From contig NZ_CP101655.1 in NCBI RefSeq assembly GCF_028830055.1, positions 5,669,316 to 5,733,315 of the forward strand: a DNA stretch of 64,000 bases, given 5' to 3'. Source of the stretch: Pseudomonas serboccidentalis (GTDB taxonomy: Bacteria > Pseudomonadota > Gammaproteobacteria > Pseudomonadales > Pseudomonadaceae). This document shows positions 47,023-55,783 of this stretch, in pieces; the first letter of the stretch is position 1; each line of letters begins with the position of its first letter. Below the pieces are notes generated by a model. The model had not been told where the DNA came from, did no database searches, and worked only from the letters and a program-made list of their open reading frames with translations. Both the position numbers and the translations under genes were made by a program.

Positions 47023-48747
47023 ATGAATAGATCTTCCGCGTTGCTCCTTGCTTTTGTCTTCCTCAGCGGCTGCCAGGCCTTGGCCCCCGTTTCGCCGGAC
47101 GGTACTCCGCCGGTCGAAGACACCACGCCCACGCCTGAAAAGCCCAAGGTTTACAGCTCGTTCAGCGAGGAAACCGTTTTCAGTCTGTTGAGCGCCGAAC
47201 TCGCCGGCCAGCGCAATCGCTTCGACATTGCCCTGGACAACTACGTGACCCAGGCCATCAATACCCAGGATCCAGGTGTTTCCGAGCGCGCGTTCCGCAT
47301 CGCCGAATACCTGGGCGCCGACCAGCCTGCGCTGGATACCGCGCTGATCTGGGCAAAAAACGCCCCCGACGACCTCGAAGCGCAACGCGCCGCCGCCGTG
47401 CAACTGGCCCGCGCCGGGCGTTATGACGACTCCATGGTCTATATGGAGAAAGTCCTGCAGGGCAAGGGCGACACCCATTTCGACTTCCTCGCGCTGTCGG
47501 CAGCCGACACCGATCAGGAAACCCGCAACGGTCTGATGAAAAGTTTCGACCGTCTGCTGCAGCGCCACCCGAAGAACAGTCAGCTGATTTTCGGCAAGGC
47601 TCTGCTGCTGCAACAGGACGGCGACAATAAAGCCGCATTGACCCTGCTCGAAGACAACCCGCCGGAAGAAGGCGAGATCGCACCGATTCTGCTGCGCGCG
47701 CGCCTGCTACAAACCATGAATCGTGGCGACGAAGCCCTGCCGCTGCTGCGCAAAAGCATCAAGAAATACCCGGACGACAAGCGCCTGCGCCTGACCTATG
47801 CGCGCACGCTGGTCGAACAGGACCGGATGGACGACGCCAAGGTCGAGTTCTCCACCCTCGTTCAGCAATACCCCGAAGACGATGAACTGCGTTACTCGCT
47901 GGCGCTGGTGTGCCTGGAAGCCAAGGCCTGGGACGAGGCCAAGGGTTATCTGGAAGACCTGATCGCCCGGGAAAGCCACGTCGATTCGGCGCACCTGAAC
48001 CTCGGTCGCATCGCTGAAGAGCGCAACGACCCGCAGGGCGCGCTGATCGAATACGCCCAGGTCGGCCCGGGCAATGACTATCTGCCGGCGCAACTGCGTC
48101 AGGCCGATATCCTGATGAACAACGGCAAGACCGCCGAAGCGCAAAGCAAACTGGCAACCGAGCGCGACGCGCAACCGGATTACGCGATCCAGCTGTACCT
48201 GATCGAATCCGAAACCCTGTCGGCCAACAAACACGACGACAAGGCCTGGAAAGTCTTGCAGCAAGCCCTGCTGCAATACCCGGATGACCTGAATCTGCTC
48301 TACACCCGGGCCATGCTCGCGGAAAAACGCAATGACCTGGCGCAGATGGAAAAAGACCTGCGTCTGATCATCAAGCGTGACCCGGACAACGCCATGGCGC
48401 TCAACGCCCTGGGTTACACCCTGTCCGATCGCACCACCCGCTATGCGGAAGCCAAGGCGCTGATCGAACAGGCGCACCAGATCAATCCGGAAGATCCGGC
48501 GGTACTCGACAGCCTCGGCTGGGTGAACTTCCGCATGGGCAATCTGGACGACGCCGAGAAATATCTGCGTCAGGCACTGGAGCGTTTCCCTGACCACGAA
48601 GTCGCCGCGCACCTGGGCGAAGTGCTGTGGACCAAGGGTAATCAGCGTGAAGCCAAGCAAATCTGGGGCAAGTTCCTCAAGGATCAGCCCGACAGCACCA
48701 TCCTGCGCAGCACCATCAAGCGCCTGACCGGATCCGAGACTCTTTAA
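47023..48747 (+). CDS. Tetratricopeptide-repeat lipoprotein
   Basis: A 574-residue protein with a lipoprotein signal ending FLSGC (about Cys16). Helical TPR repeats run through most of the length, the clearest being the C-terminal NAMALNALGYTLSDRTTRYAEA, DPAVLDSLGWVNFRMGNLDDAEKYLRQALE and HEVAAHLGEVLWTKGN. It sits upstream of lolB (PA4667 position). A scaffolding role in the envelope is inferred. Only 3 bp separate it from lolB. Confidence 0.88.
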   Translation: MNRSSALLLAFVFLSGCQALAPVSPDGTPPVEDTTPTPEKPKVYSSFSEETVFSLLSAELAGQRNRFDIALDNYVTQAINTQDPGVSERAFRIAEYLGADQPALDTALIWAKNAPDDLEAQRAAAVQLARAGRYDDSMVYMEKVLQGKGDTHFDFLALSAADTDQETRNGLMKSFDRLLQRHPKNSQLIFGKALLLQQDGDNKAALTLLEDNPPEEGEIAPILLRARLLQTMNRGDEALPLLRKSIKKYPDDKRLRLTYARTLVEQDRMDDAKVEFSTLVQQYPEDDELRYSLALVCLEAKAWDEAKGYLEDLIARESHVDSAHLNLGRIAEERNDPQGALIEYAQVGPGNDYLPAQLRQADILMNNGKTAEAQSKLATERDAQPDYAIQLYLIESETLSANKHDDKAWKVLQQALLQYPDDLNLLYTRAMLAEKRNDLAQMEKDLRLIIKRDPDNAMALNALGYTLSDRTTRYAEAKALIEQAHQINPEDPAVLDSLGWVNFRMGNLDDAEKYLRQALERFPDHEVAAHLGEVLWTKGNQREAKQIWGKFLKDQPDSTILRSTIKRLTGSETL

Positions 48748-48750
48748 CTC

Positions 48751-49368
48751 ATGTTTTTGCGCCACGTCATTGTTTTCAGCTTCATCGCCCTGCTCGCCGG
48801 TTGCGCGGGCTTCGGCGCTCGCGAATCGGTCGAGGGCCACGGCAGTCCGGCTCAATGGGCCGCGAACAAACAACAGCTGACCGGCCTCGACGGCTGGCAG
48901 ATCGACGGCAAGATCGGCATCCGCGCACCGAAAGATTCCGGTAGCGGCACGCTGTTCTGGCTGCAGCGTCAGGACTATTACGACATTCGTCTGTCCGGCC
49001 CGCTGGGTCGTGGCGCGGCACGTCTGACCGGGCGTCCGGGCAAGGTCTCGCTGGAAGTCGCCAATCAGGGTCGCTATGACTCCGAGTCGCCGGAATCGCT
49101 GCTCGAAGAGCAACTCGGCTGGAAACTGCCGGTATCGAATCTGGCCTGGTGGGTCCGCGGCCTGCCGGCGCCAAGCAGCAAAAGCCGTCTGACCCTCGAT
49201 AACGACAGCCGCCTGGCCAATCTGGAACAGGATGGCTGGCAGGTCGAGTACCTCAGCTACGCCGAGCAGAACGGTTACTGGCTGCCCGAGCGAATCAAAC
49301 TGCACGGCACCGACCTTGACGTGACGCTGGTGATCAAGACCTGGCAACCGCGTAAATTGGGGCAGTAA
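48751..49368 (+). CDS. lolB: Outer-membrane lipoprotein receptor LolB
   Basis: A 205-residue lipoprotein (lipobox LLAGC, about Cys17) that takes lipoproteins from LolA and inserts them in the outer membrane. Family segments: [41 protein letters not shown] (broken here by Gly-rich turns), [16 protein letters not shown] and the C-terminal VTLVIKTWQ. Starts 4 bp after the TPR gene, followed by ispE after 2 bp. Confidence 0.94.
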   Translation: MFLRHVIVFSFIALLAGCAGFGARESVEGHGSPAQWAANKQQLTGLDGWQIDGKIGIRAPKDSGSGTLFWLQRQDYYDIRLSGPLGRGAARLTGRPGKVSLEVANQGRYDSESPESLLEEQLGWKLPVSNLAWWVRGLPAPSSKSRLTLDNDSRLANLEQDGWQVEYLSYAEQNGYWLPERIKLHGTDLDVTLVIKTWQPRKLGQ

Positions 49369-49370
49369 GC

Positions 49371-50222
49371 ATGAGCGCTCCACGCCTGACGCTGCCGTCG
49401 CCAGCCAAGCTCAATCTGATGTTGCACATTCTCGGTCGCCGCGAAGACGGCTATCACGAACTGCAGACGCTGTTTCAGTTCGTCGATTACGGCGACGAAA
49501 TCACTTTCGCCGTGCGTGATGACGGCGTGATTCGTCTGCACACCGAATTCGCCGGTGTGCCCCACGACAGTAACCTGATCGTGCGCGCGGCAAAAATGCT
49601 CCAGGCACAATCCGGCTGCACCCTCGGTATCGACATCTGGATTGATAAAGTGCTGCCCATGGGCGGAGGCATCGGCGGCGGCAGTTCGAATGCGGCCACT
49701 ACCCTGCTCGGTCTCAATCACTTGTGGCAACTGGGCTGGGATGAGGATCGCCTCGCTGCACTGGGCCTGACACTGGGTGCCGACGTCCCGGTTTTCGTCC
49801 GTGGTCACGCGGCATTTGCCGAAGGCGTGGGTGAGAAACTGACCCCGGTCGACCCCGAAGAACCGTGGTATCTGGTGCTCGTGCCGCAAGTCTCTGTAAG
49901 TACGGCAGAAATTTTTTCCGATCCTTTGTTGACACGTAACACGCCGCCCATTAAAGTGCGCCCCGTTCCCGAGGGAAACAGTCGAAATGACTGCTTGCCG
50001 GTGGTTGCAAGGCGTTATCCAGAGGTACGTAACGCATTGGATTTGTTAGGTAAATTTACCGAAGCAAAACTAACCGGAACTGGAAGTTGTGTGTTTGGGG
50101 GCTTCCCAAGCAAAGCTGAAGCTGATAAAGTCTCGGCCCTTCTGACAGAGACCCTTACAGGGTTTGTAGCAAAAGGAAGCAACGTTTCGATGTTGCATCG
50201 CAAGCTGCAAAGTCTGCTCTAA
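49371..50222 (+). CDS. ispE: 4-diphosphocytidyl-2-C-methyl-D-erythritol kinase
   Basis: A 283-residue GHMP kinase of the MEP isoprenoid pathway. The N-terminus [24 protein letters not shown] (about 7-30) and the ATP loop [18 protein letters not shown] (about 94-111) are intact, as is the C-terminal [11 protein letters not shown]. The last third (from about 49900) is clearly more A/T-rich and uses rarer codons than the rest, and it contains a tRNA-type promoter (49929-49957). lolB-ispE-tRNA-prs order is conserved in Pseudomonas. Confidence 0.95.
   Translation: MSAPRLTLPSPAKLNLMLHILGRREDGYHELQTLFQFVDYGDEITFAVRDDGVIRLHTEFAGVPHDSNLIVRAAKMLQAQSGCTLGIDIWIDKVLPMGGGIGGGSSNAATTLLGLNHLWQLGWDEDRLAALGLTLGADVPVFVRGHAAFAEGVGEKLTPVDPEEPWYLVLVPQVSVSTAEIFSDPLLTRNTPPIKVRPVPEGNSRNDCLPVVARRYPEVRNALDLLGKFTEAKLTGTGSCVFGGFPSKAEADKVSALLTETLTGFVAKGSNVSMLHRKLQSLL
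49929..49957 (+). promoter_or_regulatory. Sigma70 promoter inside ispE, stable-RNA type
   Basis: TTGACA (49929-49934), 17-bp spacer, TAAAGT (49952-49957), followed at once by GCGCCCCG, the GC-rich discriminator typical of stringently controlled tRNA and rRNA promoters. The expected start is near 49964, about 295 bases before tRNA-Gln. It probably drives the tRNA and possibly prs. Confidence 0.6.
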
Positions 50223-50259
50223 AAGGAATCAAGTGCCAGGCACTTGAAGCAACAGATAC

Positions 50260-50334
50260 AGGGGCGTCGCCAAGCGGTAAGGCAGCAGGTTTTGATCCTG
50301 CCATGCGTTGGTTCGAATCCAGCCGCCCCTGCCA
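50260..50334 (+). tRNA. tRNA-Gln (anticodon TTG)
   Basis: 75 nt. Acceptor arm aggggcg/cgcccct, discriminator G, encoded CCA (50332-50334). The anticodon stem-loop gcagg-ttttgat-cctgc gives TTG for CAA/CAG. T-arm ggttcgaatcc is canonical. Located between ispE and prs, as in P. aeruginosa and P. putida. Confidence 0.97.
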
Positions 50335-50379
50335 TTTTCTTTACTCATCCAGGTTACCCTCAGCCTCTAGGTACTGCGC

Positions 50380-51321
50380 GTGTCCAAGATGATGGTCTTT
50401 ACGGGGAACGCTAACCCCGATCTGGCTCGGCGTGTTGTACGTCAGCTGCATATCCCTCTCGGTGACATCTCTGTCGGTAAGTTCTCCGACGGCGAAATTA
50501 CTGCCGAGATCAATGAAAACGTTCGCGGTAAAGACGTTTTCATTATTCAGCCGACTTGCGCTCCGACCAACGATAACCTGATGGAACTGGTAGTGATGGC
50601 TGACGCCTTCCGCCGCTCCTCGGCTACTCGTATCACTGCTGTTATTCCTTATTTTGGTTATGCCCGTCAGGATCGCCGTCCGCGTTCCGCACGTGTGGCT
50701 ATCAGCGCGAAAGTCGTTGCTGACATGCTTACCGTAGTCGGCATCGACCGTGTTCTCACGGTTGATCTGCATGCTGACCAGATTCAGGGTTTCTTCGATA
50801 TTCCGGTAGATAACATCTACGGCTCCCCGGTTCTGGTGGATGACATCGAAGATCAGCGCTTCGAAAACCTGATGATCGTGTCCCCGGACATTGGTGGCGT
50901 CGTGCGTGCACGTGCCGTTGCCAAATCCCTGGGCGTGGATCTCGGGATCATCGACAAACGCCGTGAGAAAGCCAATCACTCTGAAGTGATGCATATCATC
51001 GGTGATGTCGAAGGGCGTACCTGCATTCTGGTCGATGACATGGTCGATACCGCCGGCACTCTGTGCCACGCGGCCAAGGCCTTGAAAGAGCATGGCGCAG
51101 CCAAGGTCTTTGCCTACTGCACACACCCAGTGCTGTCGGGTCGGGCCATCGAGAATATCGAAAATTCCGTGCTGGACGAGCTGGTGGTGACCAACACCAT
51201 CCCGCTGTCCGCTGCCGCACAAGCCTGTGCACGTATCCGTCAACTGGATATCGCACCGGTTGTTGCCGAAGCGGTTCGCCGCATCAGCAATGAAGAATCG
51301 ATCAGCGCGATGTTCCGTTAA
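50380..51321 (+). CDS. prs: Ribose-phosphate pyrophosphokinase
   Basis: 313 residues from a GTG start at 50380 ([19 protein letters not shown]). Makes PRPP from ribose-5-phosphate and ATP, supplying nucleotide, His and Trp synthesis and the salvage enzymes encoded by hpt and upp in this window. Motifs: ATP-binding flexible-loop region [16 protein letters not shown] (about 97-112) and the PRPP loop [21 protein letters not shown] (about 216-236). T-ending codons such as GTT and CGT are frequent, as in highly expressed genes. A strong terminator follows. Confidence 0.97.
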   Translation: MSKMMVFTGNANPDLARRVVRQLHIPLGDISVGKFSDGEITAEINENVRGKDVFIIQPTCAPTNDNLMELVVMADAFRRSSATRITAVIPYFGYARQDRRPRSARVAISAKVVADMLTVVGIDRVLTVDLHADQIQGFFDIPVDNIYGSPVLVDDIEDQRFENLMIVSPDIGGVVRARAVAKSLGVDLGIIDKRREKANHSEVMHIIGDVEGRTCILVDDMVDTAGTLCHAAKALKEHGAAKVFAYCTHPVLSGRAIENIENSVLDELVVTNTIPLSAAAQACARIRQLDIAPVVAEAVRRISNEESISAMFR

Positions 51322-51354
51322 GGGCCCTGCCCTTCTCGAAATGTCTCGTTGACG

Positions 51355-51398
51355 AAAAGCGCCCCGCCCCGGCATTCCTGTCGGGGCGGGGCTTTTTT
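51355..51398 (+). terminator. Rho-independent terminator of prs
   Basis: gccccgccccg (51361-51371), 10-base loop, cggggcggggc (51382-51392), TTTTTT. Located 33 bp after the prs stop. Confidence 0.95.
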
Positions 51399-51462
51399 GC
51401 CCATACCGTGTTTGGCGCTGGTCGCAAACGCCACTCGGTCATGGCTATTTTGGAGATACAAA

Positions 51463-52065
51463 ATGAACGATTTTACTCTGAATGCTGAAGTGCGTTCCGA
51501 CCTGGGGAAAGGTGCGAGCCGCCGCCTGCGTCGTCTCGCCGCCCTGGTTCCAGCTGTTGTTTACGGTGGCGACAAAGCCCCTGAATCCATCAGCATGCTG
51601 GCCAAAGAAGTTGCCAAACTGCTCGAAAACGAAGCGGCTTACAGCCACATCATCGAGCTGAACGTTGGTGGCAAGAAACAGAACGTCGTCATCAAAGCTC
51701 TGCAACGTCACCCGGCCAAAGGCCACGTGATGCACGCTGACTTCGTACGCGTTGTAGCTGGCCAGAAACTGACCGCTATCGTTCCTGTGCACTTCGTCAA
51801 CGAAGCTGCTCCAGTGAAGAAAGGCGGCGAAATCTCGCACGTTGTTGCCGAGATCGAAGTTTCCTGCCTGCCAAAAGATCTGCCTGAGTTCATCGAAGTC
51901 GACCTGGCTAACGCTGAAATCGGTTCGATCATTCACCTGTCGGACCTCAAAGCTCCTAAAGGCGTTGAGTTCGTTGCTCTGGCACACGGCGATGACAAGG
52001 CTGTTGCCAACGTCCACGCTCCACGTGTTGCTCCAGAAGCTACCGAAGAAGGCGCAGCAGAGTAA
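51463..52065 (+). CDS. rplY: 50S ribosomal protein L25/general stress protein Ctc
   Basis: 200 residues from ATG 51463 (TGGAGA upstream); a longer frame through the terminator was rejected. The N-terminal ~95 residues are the L25 5S rRNA-binding domain ([21 protein letters not shown]...VPAVVYGG). The rest is the Ctc/TL5-type C-terminal beta domain, giving the long form common in Pseudomonas. Codon use is that of a highly expressed gene. Confidence 0.96.
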   Translation: MNDFTLNAEVRSDLGKGASRRLRRLAALVPAVVYGGDKAPESISMLAKEVAKLLENEAAYSHIIELNVGGKKQNVVIKALQRHPAKGHVMHADFVRVVAGQKLTAIVPVHFVNEAAPVKKGGEISHVVAEIEVSCLPKDLPEFIEVDLANAEIGSIIHLSDLKAPKGVEFVALAHGDDKAVANVHAPRVAPEATEEGAAE

Positions 52066-52093
52066 TTCACTCTGTTATGCCTGAGTGAGCAAG

Positions 52094-52208
52094 TAACATC
52101 GCGGACTGGAACGTAGCGAGAAAGCGGGCGAGAACGCGGAGTTTACATTCATGGTAAATGAGCAATTTTCGTCCACTTTCGCCGCTTTCCCTGATCGCGG
52201 CGATGTTA
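52094..52208 (+). ncRNA. Long fold-back RNA element between rplY and pth
   Basis: Nested pairings over 115 bases: taacatcgc (52094-52102) with gcgatgtta (52200-52208); gaaagcgg (52120-52127) with ccgctttc (52182-52189); and an inner hairpin tttac/gtaaa (about 52142-52158). It lies in the 171-bp gap between the rplY stop and the pth GTG, ending 28 bases before the start codon. It may be a cis-regulatory leader, a processing site or a small RNA. I do not recognise a known class. Confidence 0.45.
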
Positions 52209-52236
52209 TCCACCACTCCAAGGAAGGGCCCCTATC

Positions 52237-52821
52237 GTGACTGCCATCAAACTGATCGTTGGCCTGGGAAATCCAGGCGCTGAATACGAACAGACCCGGC
52301 ATAACGCAGGGGCCCTTTTTGTTGAGCGCATCGCCGCCGCGCAAGGTGTGAACCTTGTGGCCGATCGCAAATATTTCGGCCTGACCGGGCGCTATTCGCA
52401 TCAGGGTCAGGATGTTCGTCTGCTGATTCCCACCACCTACATGAACCGCAGCGGCCAGGCCGTGGCGGCACTCGCCGGTTTCTTCCGCATCAAGCCTGAA
52501 GAAATCCTCGTGGCGCACGACGAACTCGATTTGCCTCCGGGCGTTGCCAAGCTCAAGCAGGGCGGCGGCCATGGCGGTCACAACGGGTTGCGCGACATCA
52601 TTGCGCAACTGGGCAATCAGAATACTTTCTACCGCCTGCGGCTTGGCATCGGCCACCCGGGTGTCGCCAGTATGGTTTCAAATTTCGTCCTGGGTCGTGC
52701 GCCACGCGCCGAACAGGAAAAACTCGATGCCAGCATCGACTTTGCCCTCGGCGTGCTGCCGGATATCCTCGCCGGTGAATGGAACCGCGCGATGAAAAAC
52801 CTGCACAGCCAGAAGGCCTGA
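52237..52821 (+). CDS. pth: Peptidyl-tRNA hydrolase
   Basis: 194 residues from GTG 52237. Cleaves peptidyl-tRNA released from stalled ribosomes. Active-site regions [17 protein letters not shown] (about 9-25, catalytic His) and [11 protein letters not shown] (about 91-101), plus [12 protein letters not shown] (about 109-120), are intact. Follows rplY and precedes ychF by 22 bp. Confidence 0.96.
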   Translation: MTAIKLIVGLGNPGAEYEQTRHNAGALFVERIAAAQGVNLVADRKYFGLTGRYSHQGQDVRLLIPTTYMNRSGQAVAALAGFFRIKPEEILVAHDELDLPPGVAKLKQGGGHGGHNGLRDIIAQLGNQNTFYRLRLGIGHPGVASMVSNFVLGRAPRAEQEKLDASIDFALGVLPDILAGEWNRAMKNLHSQKA

Positions 52822-52843
52822 CTCTAATCCGAGGGGAAACACC

Positions 52844-53944
52844 ATGGGATTCAATTGCGGCATCGTCGGCCTGCCTAACGTCGGCAAGTCCACCCTGTTC
52901 AACGCCCTGACCAAATCCGGTATCGCGGCCGAGAACTTCCCCTTCTGCACCATCGAGCCGAACAGCGGCATCGTGCCGATGCCGGATCCGCGTCTGGACG
53001 CTCTGGCGGCCATCGTCAATCCGAAGCGCATCCTGCCGACCACCATGGAGTTCGTCGACATCGCAGGTCTGGTGGCCGGCGCCTCGAAAGGTGAAGGCCT
53101 GGGCAACAAGTTCCTGGCCAACATCCGTGAAACCGACGCCATCGCTCACGTGGTGCGCTGCTTCGAAGACGACAACGTGATCCACGTGTCCAACAGCGTC
53201 GACCCGAAACGCGATATCGAGATCATCGACCTGGAACTGATCTTCGCTGACCTCGACAGCTGCGAGAAGCAACTGCAGAAAGTCGCGCGCAACGCCAAGG
53301 GCGGCGACAAGGATGCCGTGGTTCAGAAAGGCCTGCTGGAGCAGTTGATCGCGCACTTCACCGAAGCCAAGCCTGCGCGCAGCCTGATGAAGAACATGAG
53401 CGCTGACGAAAAGGCCGTGATCAAAGGCTTCCACCTGCTGACCACCAAACCGGTCATGTACATCGCCAACGTGGCTGAAGACGGTTTCGAGAACAACCCG
53501 CATCTGGACGTGGTCAAGGCCATCGCCGAAGAAGAAGGCGCCATGGTCGTTCCAGTCTGCAACAAGATCGAAGCGGAAATCGCCGAGCTCGACGACGGTG
53601 AAGAGAAGGACATGTTCCTCGAGGCCCTGGGCCTGGAAGAGCCTGGCCTGAACCGCGTGATCCGCGCCGGCTACGAAATGCTGCACCTGCAGACCTACTT
53701 CACCGCCGGTGTCGAAGAAGTCCGCGCCTGGACCGTCCGCGTCGGGGCCACCGCACCACAAGCGGCCGGCGTGATCCACACCGACTTCGAGAAAGGCTTC
53801 ATCCGCGCTGAAGTGATCGCCTACAACGACTTCATCCAGTACAAGGGCGAAGCCGGTACCAAAGAAGCCGGTAAATGGCGTCTGGAAGGCAAGGATTACA
53901 TCGTTAAAGACGGCGACGTGATGCACTTCCGCTTCAACGTGTAA
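52844..53944 (+). CDS. ychF: Ribosome-associated ATPase YchF (Obg-like)
   Basis: A 366-residue Obg-family P-loop protein: G1 GLPNVGKST (about 8-16), switch region [10 protein letters not shown] (about 31-40), G3 DIAGLV (about 69-74). The usual NKxD base motif is replaced by NVAE (about 211-214), which in YchF shifts specificity to ATP. A TGS domain forms the C-terminus ([10 protein letters not shown]...VMHFRFNV). It binds ribosomes and takes part in stress responses. A terminator follows. Confidence 0.96.
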   Translation: MGFNCGIVGLPNVGKSTLFNALTKSGIAAENFPFCTIEPNSGIVPMPDPRLDALAAIVNPKRILPTTMEFVDIAGLVAGASKGEGLGNKFLANIRETDAIAHVVRCFEDDNVIHVSNSVDPKRDIEIIDLELIFADLDSCEKQLQKVARNAKGGDKDAVVQKGLLEQLIAHFTEAKPARSLMKNMSADEKAVIKGFHLLTTKPVMYIANVAEDGFENNPHLDVVKAIAEEEGAMVVPVCNKIEAEIAELDDGEEKDMFLEALGLEEPGLNRVIRAGYEMLHLQTYFTAGVEEVRAWTVRVGATAPQAAGVIHTDFEKGFIRAEVIAYNDFIQYKGEAGTKEAGKWRLEGKDYIVKDGDVMHFRFNV

Positions 53945-53958
53945 GCGTTACGCCCAAG

Positions 53959-53988
53959 AAAAAGCCGCGTTTGATACGCGGCTTTTTT
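53959..53988 (+). terminator. Rho-independent terminator of ychF
   Basis: aaaaagccgcgt, 4-base loop, acgcggctttttt, 15 bp after the ychF stop. Confidence 0.93.
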
Positions 53989-54020
53989 GTGCCTGCGATT
54001 TATGGCCAACAGATTCCCCC

Positions 54021-54109
54021 TGTAGGAGTGAGCCTGCTCGCGATAGCGGAGTGTCAGTTAAATCAACCGCAACTGACACGCCGCTATCGCGAGCAGGCTC
54101 ACTCCTACA
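54021..54109. repeat. REP doublet, family 2
   Basis: tgtaggagtgagcctgctcgcgatagcgg and inverted ccgctatcgcgagcaggctcactcctaca with the inner pair gtgtcagtt/aactgacac. Lies between the converging ychF and MFS genes. Confidence 0.92.
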
Positions 54110-54126
54110 ATTGGAATTGCGTGGAA

Positions 54127-55344
54127 TCAGGCCTTCTTGGTACGCGGCAAGAAGATCGCCAACACGCCAAACAACGGCAGGAACGAACACAGAAAATACA
54201 CGTACTCAATCCCGTGTACATCCGCCAGGTGCCCGAGCAGTGCCGCACCAATCCCGCCGAAGCCAAACATCAAACCAAAGAACACCCCGGCGATCATGCC
54301 GACGTTGCCCGGCACCAGTTCCTGCGCGTACACCACAATCGCCGAGAACGCCGAGGCGAGGATGAAGCCGATCAGCACGCTGAGGAGGGTGGTCCAGAAC
54401 AGATCGACGTGAGGCATGAGCAGCGTGAACGGTGCCACACCGAGGATCGAAAACCAGATCACCGCCTTACGCCCGATCTTGTCGCCAATCGGCCCACCGA
54501 AAAACGTGCCCGCTGCTACGGCGCCGAGAAACAGAAACAGGTGCAACTGCGAGCTGGCGACCGACAGGTCGAACTTCTCGATCAGATAGAAGGTGAAATA
54601 GCTCGTGAGGCTGGCCATGTAGAAATACTTGGAAAACACCAACAGCCCCAGCACCACCAGCGCACTGGTCACCCTGCCCTTCGATAACCCGTGAGTCGCC
54701 GCCTGGCCGGCCTTGAGCTTGAACAGGTTGAGGTGATGGGCGTACCAGCGACTGATGCGGTACAGCACGAACAACGCGAACACCGCGAACAGGCCGAACC
54801 ACGCCACATTGCCTTGACCGAACGGAATGATGATCGCCGCCGCCAGCAACGGACCGAACGCCGAACCGGCGTTACCGCCCACCTGGAAGGTCGATTGCGC
54901 CAGCCCAAAGCGTCCGCCCGAAGCCAGCCGCGCAATCCGCGAAGCCTCGGGGTGAAAGGTCGAGGAGCCAATGCCGATGAGCGCCGCCGCCAACAGAATC
55001 AATGGAAAACTGCCCACCATCGACATCATCACGATGCCAATCAGTGTGCAAATGGAGCCTACCGGCAACAGCCACGGCTTAGGATGACGATCCGTGTGAT
55101 AACCGACCCACGGCTGCAGCAGCGAGGCCGTCAACTGGAAAGTGAGTGTGATCAGGCCGACCTGAGTAAAGCTCAGATCGTATTTGGCCTTGAGCATCGG
55201 GTAGATCGACGGCAGCACCGACTGAATCAGGTCGTTGATCAAATGCGCCAGCGCCACGGCGCCGATGATACGCATCACCAGTGGACTGCTTTGCGGAGCA
55301 GCGGGCGCCGAGGCAGCGGCGGTCTGAACGTTGCTGATAGCCAT
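54127..55344 (-). CDS. Fsr-like MFS exporter (fosmidomycin resistance family)
   Basis: The ATG at 55344 gives 405 residues; an upstream extension is hydrophilic and unlikely. About 12 membrane helices. Fsr-type segments: ALAHLINDLIQSVLPSIYPMLK in helix 1, DRHPKPWLLPVG, ALIGIGSSTFHPEASRIARLASGGRFGLAQSTFQVGGNAGSAFGPLLAA (broken by loops) and GLMFGFGGIGAALLGHLAD. Fsr proteins export fosmidomycin and probably natural metabolites. The native substrate is unknown. Confidence 0.88.
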   Translation of the reverse strand: MAISNVQTAAASAPAAPQSSPLVMRIIGAVALAHLINDLIQSVLPSIYPMLKAKYDLSFTQVGLITLTFQLTASLLQPWVGYHTDRHPKPWLLPVGSICTLIGIVMMSMVGSFPLILLAAALIGIGSSTFHPEASRIARLASGGRFGLAQSTFQVGGNAGSAFGPLLAAAIIIPFGQGNVAWFGLFAVFALFVLYRISRWYAHHLNLFKLKAGQAATHGLSKGRVTSALVVLGLLVFSKYFYMASLTSYFTFYLIEKFDLSVASSQLHLFLFLGAVAAGTFFGGPIGDKIGRKAVIWFSILGVAPFTLLMPHVDLFWTTLLSVLIGFILASAFSAIVVYAQELVPGNVGMIAGVFFGLMFGFGGIGAALLGHLADVHGIEYVYFLCSFLPLFGVLAIFLPRTKKA

Positions 55345-55460
55345 GAAGATTTCCGTACAGCAGATGGGCGCACGCAGGCAGGACCGCCAATGTGCCATTT
55401 TTCGGTGCGTCTGCGCCATCCTCTTAGCCAGCTAACTAACCAACTGAATAACCGAACCCT

Positions 55461-55543
55461 GTAGGAGCTGCCGAAGGCTGCGATCTTTTGATCTTGCTTC
55501 TAAAAACAAAGATCAAAAGATCGCAGCCTTCGGCAGCTCCTAC
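55461..55543. repeat. REP doublet, family 1
   Basis: gtaggagctgccgaaggctg...gatcttttgatcttg and inverted aaagatcaaaagatcgcagcc...gcagctcctac, a near-perfect long inverted repeat. Confidence 0.92.
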
Positions 55544-55561
55544 AGAGGGAGCGCGTTGTTC

Positions 55562-55657
55562 TTAAAGGTGATAGCGCAACGCCATGGTCTGAATCTTGCC
55601 TTGCTTCTCCCCCGAACGCGGCGGCCTTACAAAGGTCGCCGAGAATGGGAAGTTTCG
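55562..55657 (-). pseudogene. Possible remnant of an outer-membrane protein gene (3' end only)
   Basis: Read on the minus strand, 31 codons precede a stop at 55562 and end in QTMALRYHL. Alternating hydrophobic residues with Tyr at -3 and Leu at the end resemble the C-terminal strand of beta-barrel proteins. An in-frame stop at 55658-55660 cuts it off upstream, and no start is present. It is directly followed by a REP doublet, as an intact gene's 3' end often is here. Confidence 0.3.
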
Positions 55658-55783
55658 CTACAGAGCCGGCCTACAGAGCGGGCGAGAGTGAACTTTCGAG
55701 GCCTTTTAGCAGGGCACAACATCCCGGTTTGCACGACCGCGATGCACGCCATTAGTGCGTGGTGTCCAGAGGAGTCATGAGGC

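Larger units (their letters stand above)
55345..55783. other. Intergenic region between divergent MFS and chemoreceptor genes
   Basis: 439 bp holding promoters for both genes, a family-1 REP doublet (55461-55543) and a short frame that looks like the decayed 3' end of an outer-membrane protein gene (55562-55657). Confidence 0.55.

Noticed and set aside
50260..50334. tRNA-Gln as an integration (att) site
   Set aside because: No repeated tRNA 3' end, no integrase and conserved housekeeping genes on both sides.
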